A DNA stretch of 64,000 nt from JBARKJ01 sp049801375 (GTDB lineage: Bacteria; Nitrospirota; JACRHJ01): the NCBI GenBank assembly GCA_049801375.1, contig JBARKJ010000042.1, positions 62,001 to 126,000 on the forward strand. Reading direction: 5' to 3'. Made by a program: the position numbers and the translations under genes. The notes under the pieces were generated by a model that worked only from the letters and a program-made list of their open reading frames with translations, searched no databases and was not told the origin of the DNA. The first letter of the stretch is position 1. Each line of letters opens with the position of its first letter. Below are positions 16,405-25,109 of this stretch, one piece after another.

Positions 16405-18057
16405 CTACTTCATAACCGCGCCGGTATTGGCCGAAGTGACGTTGCGGGAATACCGCGCCAGCCACCCGGTTTTTATCTTAGGCTCCGGCTTCTTCCACGC
16501 CTTCATGCGTTTCGCAAGCTCGGCCTTTGTCACTTTTAACTCTATCTTCCTGGCCGGGATGTCTATGGCTATCTCGTCCCCGTCTTTTACGAACGCTATC
16601 GGCCCGCCCTCCATCGCTTCCGGACTCACGTGCCCGATGCAGGGGCCTTGGGTCCCGCCGGAGAAGCGCCCGTCCGTAATCAGGGCTACCGAATCCGCAA
16701 GCCCCATGCCGACTATGGCCGCCGTCGGAGAGAGCATCTCGCGCATTCCAGGGCCGCCTTTGGGGCCTTCGTACCGGATTATGACCACATCGCCAGACTT
16801 TATCTTCCCGCCGAGGATTGCGGCCATCGCATCCTCTTCCGCATTGAAGCACTTGGCACGGCCTTTGAACTTCATCATCTTTTCGGAGACGGCGGTCTGT
16901 TTGATGACGGAACCCAGGGGTGCAAGGTTCCCGGTAAGTACGGCTATCCCGCCTTCTTTATGATAGGCGCGCTCGACCGTCCTGATTATCTCGTCGCTTT
17001 CAGGCTTCGCGTTCTTTGCTATTTCTTTTACCTTGAACCCGGATACGGTAATCCCGTCCTTCAGGCGCGAGATAAGCCTTGACATCACTGCCGGGATGCC
17101 GCCCGCCGCGTCTAAATCTTCCATATAGTATTTGCCGGCTGGCAGAAGGTCCGTGATGTGCGGCGTCTTTTTGCTTATCTCGTCAATCGCCGATAACGTT
17201 ATGTCTATACCGGCCTCATGCGCTATGGCGGGTATATGCAGACAGGTATTCGTGGACCCGCCAAGCGCCATGTCCACGGCTATTGCGTTCTCGAACGCCG
17301 CCTTAGTTAGAATCTTATCAGGCGTGATGTCTTTCTTTACCAGCTCGACGATCCGCTCGCCCGATTCATAGGCTATCCTGCGCTTTTTGCTGGATACCGC
17401 GAGCGCCGTGGCGCAGCCCGGAAGCGACATCCCTATCGCCTCGGTGACGCATGCCATCGTGTTCGCGGTGTAAAGCCCCTGGCAAGCGCCGGGGCCGGGG
17501 CAGGCGCATTCTTCCAATGCGCAGAGTTCGGCCTCGTTTATCTCACCCTTGCGGAAGCGGCCGACCGCTTCGAACGTGCTGAAGGTCAGGTTCTGCCTCT
17601 CCATCCCAAGCCTGCCGGACATCATCGGCCCGGCCGTTACCACTATAGACGGAATGTTCAGTCTCGCCGCGGCCATAAGCATTCCGGGCGTAATCTTGTC
17701 GCAGTTCGTAAGGAGCACAAGCCCGTCAAGGGCATGCGCCAGGGTAATGGACTCTACCATATCGGCGACAAGCTCGCGGGAAGGCAGGGAGTAGTGCATC
17801 CCGGCGTGTCCCATGGCTATGCCGTCGCAGATGCCTGGTATGCCGAAGATGAAGGAATACCCGCCGCCGGAATGGACGCCTTTTTCTATGTAGCGCTCCA
17901 GGTCCCTCATGCCTATATGGCCGGGGATAAGGTCCGTGAAGCTGCTCGCGATTCCGATTAGCGGCTTTTCCAGACCCTTCCTGGTTATCCCGGTGGCGAA
18001 AAGGAGAGCGCGGTTTGGAGCTCTCTCCACTCCTTTTTTTATCCTGTCGCTCCTCAT
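16405..18057 (-). CDS. ilvD: Dihydroxyacid dehydratase
   Basis: 550 residues. Fe-S dehydratase for the fourth step of valine and isoleucine synthesis. Cluster Cys residues are visible in TNCDKITPGM and in CACPGPGACQGLYTANTMAC, and the GRFSGGTQGPCIGHVSPEA segment is present. Length typical. First gene of the ilv operon. A possible promoter lies about 40 bp upstream and a terminator for the preceding ydcH gene just beyond it. Confidence 0.97.
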   Translation of the reverse strand: MRSDRIKKGVERAPNRALLFATGITRKGLEKPLIGIASSFTDLIPGHIGMRDLERYIEKGVHSGGGYSFIFGIPGICDGIAMGHAGMHYSLPSRELVADMVESITLAHALDGLVLLTNCDKITPGMLMAAARLNIPSIVVTAGPMMSGRLGMERQNLTFSTFEAVGRFRKGEINEAELCALEECACPGPGACQGLYTANTMACVTEAIGMSLPGCATALAVSSKKRRIAYESGERIVELVKKDITPDKILTKAAFENAIAVDMALGGSTNTCLHIPAIAHEAGIDITLSAIDEISKKTPHITDLLPAGKYYMEDLDAAGGIPAVMSRLISRLKDGITVSGFKVKEIAKNAKPESDEIIRTVERAYHKEGGIAVLTGNLAPLGSVIKQTAVSEKMMKFKGRAKCFNAEEDAMAAILGGKIKSGDVVIIRYEGPKGGPGMREMLSPTAAIVGMGLADSVALITDGRFSGGTQGPCIGHVSPEAMEGGPIAFVKDGDEIAIDIPARKIELKVTKAELAKRMKAWKKPEPKIKTGWLARYSRNVTSANTGAVMK

Positions 18058-18094
18058 TTGGTACCTTTCTATTTGAAAAAAATCGGGAATTAAC

Positions 18095-18124
18095 TTTTTA
18101 CCATACTTAAAAGACTTAAGTCAA
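18095..18124 (-). promoter_or_regulatory. Possible promoter for the ilv operon
   Basis: TTGACT (18119-18124) and TAAAAA (18095-18100), 18 nt apart. The -10 match is weak. It lies in the gap between the ydcH terminator and ilvD. Confidence 0.35.
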
Positions 18125-18129
18125 CGAAT

Positions 18130-18167
18130 AAAAAAGAAGGGAAGAACCTTGTAAGGCTCTTCCCTTC
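18130..18167 (-). terminator. Terminator behind ydcH
   Basis: Stem GAAGGGAAGA.CCTT with AAGG.TCTTCCCTTC (18136-18167, one mismatch, 2-nt loop) followed on the minus strand by TTTTTT. Confidence 0.8.
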
Positions 18168-18194
18168 CCTTCCGGATTCGTGCCGGGCCTATTT

Positions 18195-18422
18195 TTATAC
18201 GACTGCCCTAAGATCGTGTAATATCTCGAACATCCTGTCCTTTTTGGCTAATTTCTGTTTTTGGAGGGTTTTCTTTTCGACTTCTTCGACTGGGGTGAGA
18301 TGTTTTACGTTCTCAAAATGCTGCTTAATCTGCTCGTCAAGTTCCCTGTGCTCTTTTTCCAAGCGGCGGAACTCTTCGTTCTCCCGCCTGGCATAACCGA
18401 TCAATTCTTCGCTGTCCTCCAT
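18195..18422 (-). CDS. YdcH-family small coiled-coil protein (DUF465)
   Basis: 75 residues, highly charged and helical throughout. The family signature EHRELDEQI..HLTPVEEVEKKTLQKQKLAKKDRM is plain. DUF465 proteins are common, cytoplasmic and of unknown function. A strong RBS (GAGGAGG) precedes the ATG, TATAAT is found at 18476-18481, and the gene has its own terminator, so it is probably monocistronic. Confidence 0.85.
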   Translation of the reverse strand: MEDSEELIGYARRENEEFRRLEKEHRELDEQIKQHFENVKHLTPVEEVEKKTLQKQKLAKKDRMFEILHDLRAVV

Positions 18423-18475
18423 CTTTACCTCCTCAATTTTGTCCTTGAAGGTTAAGAGGCTCTTTCAGTCCCAAT

Positions 18476-18504
18476 ATTATAGTTGGAAATGTAACACATC
18501 TGTA
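18476..18504 (-). promoter_or_regulatory. Possible promoter for ydcH
   Basis: A perfect TATAAT lies at 18476-18481 on the minus strand. The -35 region (TTACAG, 18-nt spacing) is weak. The predicted start is about 45 nt before the gene. Confidence 0.35.
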
Positions 18505-18512
18505 ACCAAAGT

Positions 18513-18983
18513 TCAAGGGCTTTTTTCCAGGACGGACCGGATATCGGAGAGCCACATTATAACGGCGTTATCCCCCGGCGATTCATAGTAATTCTTCCGA
18601 AGGCCAGCCTCCTGAAATCCCATGGATTTATAAAGGCTTATAGCCGCATGGTTCTTTTCCCGGACTTCCAGCGTAGCCGCCCGCGCGCCCCTTTCATAGC
18701 AGAACCGAAGACCCTCCCGCACCAGTTTTGAGGCTACCTTCAGCCTTCTGTAACGCGTCCGGACCCCAAGGTTCAGGATGTGCATCTCGTCGATAAGCAT
18801 CCAGAAACATATGAAGCCGACAAGGAAGCCGGACGGCTCGCGCGCAAGAAGTATAAAAGAATAATCCCTGTTCAGTTCGTCAAGAAACAGTTCCTCGGTC
18901 CAGGGCCAGGAGAATATTTCCCGCTCCAGTTCCATGACCTCCGTGAGGTCGTCCGACCCCATTTCGCTTATCGTTATCTCCAT
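18513..18983 (-). CDS. rimI: Ribosomal protein S18-alanine N-acetyltransferase
   Basis: 156 residues, GNAT fold. RimI-type features are WPWTEELFLDEL near the start, the acetyl-CoA loop VRTRYRRLKVASKL, and the C-terminal LEVREKNHAAISLYKSMGF. It acetylates the N-terminal Ala of S18 in enterobacteria. rimI and tsaB are often neighbours; here the isochorismatase-fold gene lies between them on the other strand. Other GNAT substrates cannot be excluded. Confidence 0.88.
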   Translation of the reverse strand: MEITISEMGSDDLTEVMELEREIFSWPWTEELFLDELNRDYSFILLAREPSGFLVGFICFWMLIDEMHILNLGVRTRYRRLKVASKLVREGLRFCYERGARAATLEVREKNHAAISLYKSMGFQEAGLRKNYYESPGDNAVIMWLSDIRSVLEKSP

Positions 18984-19058
18984 GCGATATACCTACCAGA
19001 AAACGCGGGAATGTTCAAGGGCCTTGAAAAGGAGGGCGAAATCTGGCATTCTAAATTC

Positions 19059-19616
19059 ATGGACATATCAAATTTCATATTGGACAAGGACGATTCCCTC
19101 CTGCTCATCGTGGACATCCAGGAACGTCTGGCGTCTGTAATGAAGTACCGCGAGCAGGTAGCAAAAAACGTGAACCTGCTTGTCGAGCTTGCGCGGATGC
19201 TGGACATCCCGGTGGTGGTATCGGAGCAGTACCCGAAAGGCCTCGGCCACACAGTCGCTGAAATAAAGGAGACGCTTCCCGTTTACGCGCCGATTGAGAA
19301 AATATCATTCGACTGCTGCGGCGAGCAAGGCTTCGTTTCCGAGATTAAAAAACGCGGGAGAAATAAAATAATCGTCACCGGCATGGAGAGCCATATCTGC
19401 GTGCTCCAGAGCGTCCTGGGCCTGCTTGGTTCCGGTTATGTTCCCCACGTCGTATCGGACGCCGTATGCTCGCGTACGAAAGAGAACTGGAAGACCGGTA
19501 TAGAGATGATGCGAGACACGGGAGCGGTAATCACTTGCACGGAGGCGGCGCTCTTTCAGCTGCTGAAAGAGGCAGGGACGGAAGAATTCAAGGCGATATC
19601 GAAATTAATTAAATAA
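19059..19616 (+). CDS. Isochorismatase-fold cysteine hydrolase
   Basis: About 185 residues with the full triad: Asp19 in LLIVDIQERL, Lys81 in IEKISFDC and nucleophile Cys114 in MESHICVLQSV. It resembles the YcaC-like/nicotinamidase-related group; the substrate is unknown. The ATG at 19059 fits the family N-terminus. The only GGAGG is about 25 nt upstream, too far to serve, and a weak -35/-10 pair (TTGAAA at 19024, CATTCT at 19047) would start transcription at about the ATG. An upstream ATG at 19011 would add 16 residues. It runs convergent to tsaB. Confidence 0.88.
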   Translation: MDISNFILDKDDSLLLIVDIQERLASVMKYREQVAKNVNLLVELARMLDIPVVVSEQYPKGLGHTVAEIKETLPVYAPIEKISFDCCGEQGFVSEIKKRGRNKIIVTGMESHICVLQSVLGLLGSGYVPHVVSDAVCSRTKENWKTGIEMMRDTGAVITCTEAALFQLLKEAGTEEFKAISKLIK

Positions 19617-19639
19617 TAGAGGGCGGTCGGATATCGCTG

Positions 19640-20320
19640 TTAACCCACCTTCTCCTCCGCGTCCGACTTCCGTATATATAACGGCGTCAGCGACATCGGG
19701 TCCGCGGCATTTCCCGCCTTTATATCCTTCAGTCCCCTGAAGGCCACCGTCGCGCCCGATGGGTATCCGTATGCCTTCGGAGCGAAAAGCGCCTGACAGC
19801 ATAACTGTCCTCCCAGAAGTTCCCGGTAGACGTACGCACCCTCGCCAAGGAAAACCGTAGGCTCCTCTATCGCGTCCACCAGTTCGTCCGGAGTAATCAC
19901 GGACGGCGGCAGGATGACCCTTCTCACCGTATCCGTTATCTTGTAAATTGCGCAATATACCATCTTTTTCCGGGCGTCCAATACTGGCGCGACCTGGTGG
20001 CGGCAATACGGAAGGTTATCCGCCAAAGCCTCCAGGCTGTTCACCGCCGCGACAGGTTTCCCCGAAGCGTACGCCATCGCCTTAACCGCCGCAATACCGA
20101 TGCGAAGCCCCGTGAACGAGCCGGGGCCGACGCTTACCGCAAAGCCGTCGATGTCGTCCAGCGTCAGGCGCGCGGATTTCAGGAGCGTGTCGATATGCTC
20201 CATCAGCCGCTCCGAATACGTCAGCGAGATATTCGTCCGCATCTCCGCAATAAGCAGCTCATCGTCCACTATCCCCACCGCGCCCATCATGGTGGAGGTG
20301 TCTATGCCTAAAATTTTCAT
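19640..20320 (-). CDS. tsaB: tRNA threonylcarbamoyladenosine biosynthesis protein TsaB
   Basis: 226 residues of the ASKHA fold. N-terminal ILGIDTSTMMGAVGIVDD and the central DGFAVSVGPGSFTGLRIGIAAVKAMA are diagnostic. TsaB binds TsaD and TsaE in making t6A37 on tRNAs that read ANN codons. Length typical. It lies 72 bp after the ketosynthase gene and converges with the isochorismatase-fold gene. Confidence 0.94.
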   Translation of the reverse strand: MKILGIDTSTMMGAVGIVDDELLIAEMRTNISLTYSERLMEHIDTLLKSARLTLDDIDGFAVSVGPGSFTGLRIGIAAVKAMAYASGKPVAAVNSLEALADNLPYCRHQVAPVLDARKKMVYCAIYKITDTVRRVILPPSVITPDELVDAIEEPTVFLGEGAYVYRELLGGQLCCQALFAPKAYGYPSGATVAFRGLKDIKAGNAADPMSLTPLYIRKSDAEEKVG

Positions 20321-20392
20321 ATGCGGTGATGGTATAGGAAGCAGGAACCATTTTCAAGCACAAAGGGCAAGCGAAGTGGTCGGACAGGTACT

Positions 20393-21631
20393 TTATACCC
20401 GCCCGATAACCAGCGCCGCGTTCATCCCGCCGAAGCCGAAGGCATTGGACAGCACGTAATCCACTTTCGCCTTGCGTCCGGTATTCGATATGTAGTCCAG
20501 GTCGCAGTCCGGGTCCGGGTCGGTGAGGTTCAGTGTCGGCGGGAGGTATTCGTTCTGAATCGCCAGTGCGCAGATGGCGGCTTCTATCGCGCCGGTCGCG
20601 CCCAGTGGATGCGCGTGGAAGGGCTTCGTCCCGCTGATGGGGACTTTATACGCGTGTTCGCCAAGGGCTCTTTTTATGGCGGTAGTTTCGTTTTTGTCGT
20701 TCATCATTGTAGAACTTCCGTGGGCGTTGACATAGCCTATCTGTTCCGGTTTAATACCCGCCTGACCGAGCGCAATTGTAACAGCACGCGCCGCGCATTC
20801 GCCGTCGTCGCGCGAAGAAGTCATGTGGTAGGCGTCGTTGGTGAGGCCGTAGCCAAGGACCTCCGCATATATCCTCGCGCCGCGCTCCATCGCATGACCC
20901 ATCTCCTCCAGAATCAGCGCCGCGCTCCCCTCGCCCATTATAAACCCGTCGCGGCCGCCGTCGAACGGGCGACACGCGCCTTCCGGGTCGTCGTTCCTTG
21001 TAGTCATTGCCTTGATTAACGTGAACGAGCCGAATGTAAGCGGAGAGAGAGGCGCTTCCGCCCCCCCCGCGATAAGCACGTCGGCACGGCCCGCGCGGAT
21101 CATCTCGAACGCCTCTCCCACGGCCATCGTCCCCGATGAGCAGGAGTTCGAATTGGTGATATTCGGGCCGGTCAACCCAAGCTCGATAGCTATATGGCAG
21201 GAGGACGACGCGCCAAAGACAAGTGTGGCGAGGGCAGGATTTACGCCCTTCAGGCCCTTCTCCCGGTACACGTCGTGCTGGCTCTCCGCGAATGCTAAGC
21301 CGCCCAGGGCGGAGCCTATGACGATGCCTGTCTGCGGGTTGCGTGAGACATCGAGATTAGCGTCCTCGATTGCCATCCGGGCGGATGCGACCGCGAACGC
21401 CGCAAAGCGGTCGATCCTTTTCAAAACCTTTCCGCGTACGAAATCGGAGGCGCTGAAGGCCTTTATCTCGCCCGCGACTCTCGTCCTGAAGCCGGAGGCG
21501 TCGAATGAGGTTATCCCGCTTATCCCGGAGCGGCCCTGGAGAATACCGTCCCAAAGCCCGGAAACGCCAAATCCTATTGGCGTCAACGCGCCGATGCCGG
21601 TAATTGCGACCCTTCTCCTGCCGTCAGGCAA
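20393..21631 (-). CDS. Beta-ketoacyl-ACP synthase (FabF-type), likely secondary metabolism
   Basis: 412 residues, thiolase-fold condensing enzyme. The triad is complete: Cys164 in TNSNSCSSGTM, His304 in VNAHGSST and His341 in KPFHAHPLGATGA. The nucleophile elbow differs from the usual TAC(A/S)T of housekeeping FabF, and no fab genes or ACP are adjacent. The start is a TTG at 21631 with GGGAGAG upstream, overlapping the cyclase gene by 8 bp. Last gene of the set mdh-methyltransferase-U32-cyclase-ketosynthase, which argues for a small polyketide pathway rather than fatty acid synthesis. A housekeeping FabF remains possible. Confidence 0.85.
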   Translation of the reverse strand: MPDGRRRVAITGIGALTPIGFGVSGLWDGILQGRSGISGITSFDASGFRTRVAGEIKAFSASDFVRGKVLKRIDRFAAFAVASARMAIEDANLDVSRNPQTGIVIGSALGGLAFAESQHDVYREKGLKGVNPALATLVFGASSSCHIAIELGLTGPNITNSNSCSSGTMAVGEAFEMIRAGRADVLIAGGAEAPLSPLTFGSFTLIKAMTTRNDDPEGACRPFDGGRDGFIMGEGSAALILEEMGHAMERGARIYAEVLGYGLTNDAYHMTSSRDDGECAARAVTIALGQAGIKPEQIGYVNAHGSSTMMNDKNETTAIKRALGEHAYKVPISGTKPFHAHPLGATGAIEAAICALAIQNEYLPPTLNLTDPDPDCDLDYISNTGRKAKVDYVLSNAFGFGGMNAALVIGRV

Positions 21632-22097
21632 CTTGTTCTCTCCCGCCGCCTTCGGCGATTTCCTTTATTTTTTTCAGTGTCTTTGAAGCGATATTATGGA
21701 CGAAGAAACGGCCGACGATATATTTTGCTACAAACGTCCCAAGGACAGGCCCCCAATCCGGGTCGAACTCGTGGATTATCCTGACCTGCGTCACCTTCCC
21801 CCGCTCAGTCGTCTTCTCTTTGATGATCCATTCCACGTACATTCCGGTGGTGGGGCCGCCGATATGCCGGAAGATTATCTTGCCCATCTCAGGCAGAGGT
21901 TTCTGGATGGATATCCATCTCACTGGTATGCCGTCCCGGCTCGCCGCCATCTCCACCACTCTGTGGTCTCCCTCTTCTTTAAGGAGCGTCACCCGCCGGT
22001 AATGAGGGAGCCTCGCCGGCCATTTCAGTACGTCCCAGGCAAGGTTATAAACATCTTCCGCCGACGCGTTTATGCTGATGGTATTTTCAGTGAACAC
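21624..22097 (-). CDS. SRPBCC-family aromatase/cyclase
   Basis: 157 residues with the helix-grip START-like fold: N-terminal TISINASAEDVYNLAWDV, where the ligand cavity starts with the aromatic/Trp stretch DVLKWP, and the long C-terminal helix after FVAKYIVGRFF. This pattern is that of polyketide aromatase/cyclases and of CoQ10-binding-type SRPBCC proteins. Beside a ketosynthase and a methyltransferase, a role in folding or carrying a poly-beta-keto chain is the best guess. It lies 47 bp after the U32-like gene and overlaps the ketosynthase by 8 bp. Confidence 0.8.
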   Translation of the reverse strand: MFTENTISINASAEDVYNLAWDVLKWPARLPHYRRVTLLKEEGDHRVVEMAASRDGIPVRWISIQKPLPEMGKIIFRHIGGPTTGMYVEWIIKEKTTERGKVTQVRIIHEFDPDWGPVLGTFVAKYIVGRFFVHNIASKTLKKIKEIAEGGGREQVA

Positions 22098-22144
22098 GGC
22101 GTCCTCTCCTCGTCTCCACGTTCTTCCAGTCTATCACCCGCAAC

Positions 22145-23368
22145 TCAATAAATTCCCCACGTCCGCCCGGAATCCATATCGTCAAAAATTTTGCTGTACT
22201 CCTCCAGAACTCCGGTCCTGAACTCTTTCTCGACCCTTACGGCTTTACGCATGTAGCGCTCGCAGTGACCGCAGTTGGAACAGTCGGTCGTACGGCAGTC
22301 TTTGTCCCTGAACCCCCCTAAAAACCCGTCCAGCTTTTTATTGTCGATATAAACCGGCTCGCCTTCCGGAGCGCCAAGAAGTCCGCGCTTTAGCGCGAGC
22401 CCCCTTATTTTCATAAGCCTCGTGAGCTTCACATCTCCGGGGCGGAAAAAATATTTCCAGAAATGCGCGGCCTTTTTAATCCCGCCAGCCGGCTTTTCTT
22501 TATAGCCGTATGGCTGGATGAGGTCCAGCAGGTTTCCCTCGAAGCTTCCTCCGGCGTATGCCCGTATCCTTTTCAGCATCGCCGCCGCCGGAGCGCCCCG
22601 TTCGAGTATCTTAAAGTTATTATAACCTAAAATCCGGTATTGTCCCAGGTCCTCCGGGCGGATGAATTCCGAACGCAGGAAGTTCACCGGCTCCCGGAGC
22701 TTCAGACAAGAGCACTTTAGGGCGCACCAGTCTATCATAAACCCCCCGCTCCGGTGCCCTTTCTGGGAAGCGTGGGACAGGTTTACCATGTGCTGGCCGG
22801 ATAGCGGGCAGAACATCAGGCAGTTGGAGTTCGCGATAAGCTGAAGCTCCAGGCCGACGGCTTTCCGGATTGCCGTGAGTAGCTTGAAGTTCCTGTTCAC
22901 GGAAATGGATTCCAGCGTAATGCAGTCCGCGCCCATCTCCTCCCAGAACTTAGCCTTGGCAATGGAATCCACCCGCGCATAAACCCCAACTCGTACCGTC
23001 AGGGAGGGGTTATGCCGCTTTATCACGGGCAGGATCGAGGGCAGGGATATCGTGACGCTCCGGGCGCCTATGGACTCCGCGAAATCCAGCGCACCCCGCA
23101 GGGCCTTTTGGCCTTTCCGCGTATACTCCATATTGTCCATGCAGGCGGCGTTTAAGAGGTAGTTGAAGCCGATGCCTTTTTTCTTCGCGGTTTCAATATA
23201 GTTACGAAGGGCGCGGGCCGAGAGGGGAGCGAGCATGAACGAGGCCCTGCCGCCGCCGACAGGGTCTGAGGGGAGCTTGCCGAAAAGCTCCGAGACCGGC
23301 AGCCCGGAAAGTCCCTCTAAAAATCCTTCCTCGAAGCAGGCCGCGACGGAAAATTTTAGATCGGGCAT
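22145..23368 (-). CDS. U32-family (UbiU/UbiV/RlhA-like) Fe-S protein
   Basis: 407 residues. The TIM-barrel part shows U32 hallmarks: NYLLNAACMDN, ARSVTISLPSILPVIK, ADCITLESISVNRNF and RSEFIRPEDLGQYR. Cys residues cluster at 183, 187, 215, 219 and 221 (NCLMFC, WCALKCSC), where U32 proteins bind a 4Fe-4S cluster, and a second group CRTTDCSNCGHC lies near the C-terminus. UbiU-UbiV do oxygen-independent ring hydroxylation in ubiquinone synthesis and RlhA hydroxylates 23S rRNA, so oxygen-free hydroxylation of the pathway product is a reasonable inference. A TGATG overlap couples it to the methyltransferase. Confidence 0.85.
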   Translation of the reverse strand: MPDLKFSVAACFEEGFLEGLSGLPVSELFGKLPSDPVGGGRASFMLAPLSARALRNYIETAKKKGIGFNYLLNAACMDNMEYTRKGQKALRGALDFAESIGARSVTISLPSILPVIKRHNPSLTVRVGVYARVDSIAKAKFWEEMGADCITLESISVNRNFKLLTAIRKAVGLELQLIANSNCLMFCPLSGQHMVNLSHASQKGHRSGGFMIDWCALKCSCLKLREPVNFLRSEFIRPEDLGQYRILGYNNFKILERGAPAAAMLKRIRAYAGGSFEGNLLDLIQPYGYKEKPAGGIKKAAHFWKYFFRPGDVKLTRLMKIRGLALKRGLLGAPEGEPVYIDNKKLDGFLGGFRDKDCRTTDCSNCGHCERYMRKAVRVEKEFRTGVLEEYSKIFDDMDSGRTWGIY

Positions 23369-24159
23369 CAGATGAACCCCACAAGGGACATCCTCCAGAA
23401 ATGCCGCCTTCTGACCATGAATTCCTTTAACCCCGAAGCCTGGGCGAGCCTTTTCATCTCGCCTGGAGTAAAGGACCTGCGGACGGATAACGGCCCGTCA
23501 TAGCGGGTGTACTTATTGCTCGTGAAGAGCCTGGAGATTATCCAGATGAGCGCCCAGGGGATAAGGTTTCGCCTCAAGTCCCCCGCGATTACGGCAAAAC
23601 GTGAAACACGCGCCATCTCCTTGAGGAAACGTAACGCGTCTTCCTCGCTCAGATGGTGCAGGACCAGCGAGCAGTGGACAATATCGAAACTATCGTCGGG
23701 AAAAGGGAGACTGAGGCCATTCGCCAGAGCGTATGAAATTTCATGAAACTCACGGTTCCAGGCCCTCCCTTGCCCGAGGACGGATAAATTTAAATCTGCC
23801 GCGACGGCAAGTACCTTGAAGCCCATCTTCCCGGCATGTCTTGCCATCGCGGCGGTTACGTCCGCCGAACCTGCAGCAACATCCAGGATTCTCAGATCTC
23901 GCCCGGCCTCATTTTTGTATTTCAAGCCCCACTTGGTACTATTTTTCACCTCGTTTATTTGCCATTCTGCCCCACTTTTTCTTTTTACTTCCCTCCGGCG
24001 AAGGACGAGATCCAAATCGCGCAGGGCGGAATTTATCCCTCCCAGCCGCAGATTCACCTGGCGGATGTCCATCAGGCTGCCTGATAGCTGACGCTCATCC
24101 TGCGCCTCTAAAGGCAGGTCGAGTAGCTCCGGGTCCGTACGCCTGCGGGGCGCGAACAT
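23368..24159 (-). CDS. Class I SAM-dependent methyltransferase
   Basis: 263 residues. An N-terminal helical part (ELLDLPLEAQDERQLSGSLMDIRQVN) precedes the Rossmann fold. Motif I is LRILDVAAGSADVTAAMA, followed by ALANGLSLPFPDDSFDIVHCSLVLHHL, a UbiE-like pattern. The N-terminal signature resembles methyltransferases found beside polyketide synthases. The start overlaps the mdh stop (TGATG) and the stop overlaps the U32 start (TGATG). It probably methylates a phenolic or quinone-like product; the substrate is unknown. Confidence 0.85.
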   Translation of the reverse strand: MFAPRRRTDPELLDLPLEAQDERQLSGSLMDIRQVNLRLGGINSALRDLDLVLRRREVKRKSGAEWQINEVKNSTKWGLKYKNEAGRDLRILDVAAGSADVTAAMARHAGKMGFKVLAVAADLNLSVLGQGRAWNREFHEISYALANGLSLPFPDDSFDIVHCSLVLHHLSEEDALRFLKEMARVSRFAVIAGDLRRNLIPWALIWIISRLFTSNKYTRYDGPLSVRRSFTPGEMKRLAQASGLKEFMVRRRHFWRMSLVGFI

Positions 24160-25091
24160 CAGAAACCGGTGGTTTCCTGGCCCTTCTTGACCGCCTCGAC
24201 AGACTTGTCGAAAGCCTCGCGCTCCTCTTCCGTAAGAGTAACCTGGAGTATCTCTTCCACACCGTCCATGCCCAGGATAACCGGCACACCTGTGAATGCG
24301 CCGGAGACGTTATATTCTCCTTCCAGGAGGACGGAACATGGCAGTATCCTCTTCTGGTCGAGAAGTATCGCCTGCGCCATGGCTGCTGCGGCTGCGGCCG
24401 GGGCATAATAGGCACTGCCGGTCTTGAGCAGCGAGACTATCTCTGCTCCGCCGTTCCTGGTCCTTTCAACAACGGAATCGATGGACTCCTTGTCCATAAG
24501 TTCGGTAATGGGTATCCCGGCGACGGTGGTATAACGGGGGAGCGGAAGCATCTGGTCGCCATGCCCGCCCAGAACAAACGCCTGGATGCTGTCCGCGGAG
24601 ATGCCAAGCTCGATGGAGATGAATGTACGGAACCTTGCGCCGTCCAGCACGCCCCCCATCCCGATGACGCGCTCCTTGGAGAAGCCGCTGACTTTCCACG
24701 CCACGTAGGCCATGACGTCCATGGGGTTGGTCACGACTATTATCTTGGCATCAGGTGAGAGAGGCGCGGCGGCCTTCGTGACTTCGGATACGATTTTGAC
24801 GTTCGCGGCCAGCAGGTCGTCCCTGCTCATTCCGGGCTTGCGGGCCATCCCGGCCGTGATGATTATGAGGTCTGAGCCGGCAGTTTCATCATAGGTGTTC
24901 GTCCCGACGATATCTCCGCTTATTCCCACAATCGGCGCGGACTCAAGGAGGTCGAGGCCCTTTCCCTGGGGCACCCCCTCCACCACGTCCACCAGCGCCA
25001 CGTCGCCCAGGCGCATTTCCAGCATTTTTTGGGCCACGGTGGCTCCGACATTACCGGCGCCAATTACCGTTATTTTGTTTCTTTTCTGCAA
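24159..25091 (-). CDS. mdh: Malate dehydrogenase
   Basis: 310 residues, LDH-like malate dehydrogenase. Seen: NAD motif VIGAGNVGATVA, the specificity loop ITAGMARKPGMSRDDLL with Arg marking malate rather than lactate, and the catalytic His in VLGGHGDQMLP. Oxidises malate to oxaloacetate in the TCA cycle. It lies 18 bp after the corC-like gene and its stop overlaps the methyltransferase start. Confidence 0.95.
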   Translation of the reverse strand: MQKRNKITVIGAGNVGATVAQKMLEMRLGDVALVDVVEGVPQGKGLDLLESAPIVGISGDIVGTNTYDETAGSDLIIITAGMARKPGMSRDDLLAANVKIVSEVTKAAAPLSPDAKIIVVTNPMDVMAYVAWKVSGFSKERVIGMGGVLDGARFRTFISIELGISADSIQAFVLGGHGDQMLPLPRYTTVAGIPITELMDKESIDSVVERTRNGGAEIVSLLKTGSAYYAPAAAAAAMAQAILLDQKRILPCSVLLEGEYNVSGAFTGVPVILGMDGVEEILQVTLTEEEREAFDKSVEAVKKGQETTGF

Positions 25092-25109
25092 GGCCGCCTC
25101 CTTTTTGAA

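Noticed and set aside
16292..16465. N-terminal extension of ilvB
   Set aside because: It crosses repeat D and the end of ilvD; the TTG at 16291 fits the family and has an RBS.
18780..19058. N-terminal extension of the plus-strand isochorismatase-fold gene
   Set aside because: It overlaps rimI on the other strand and does not resemble the family.
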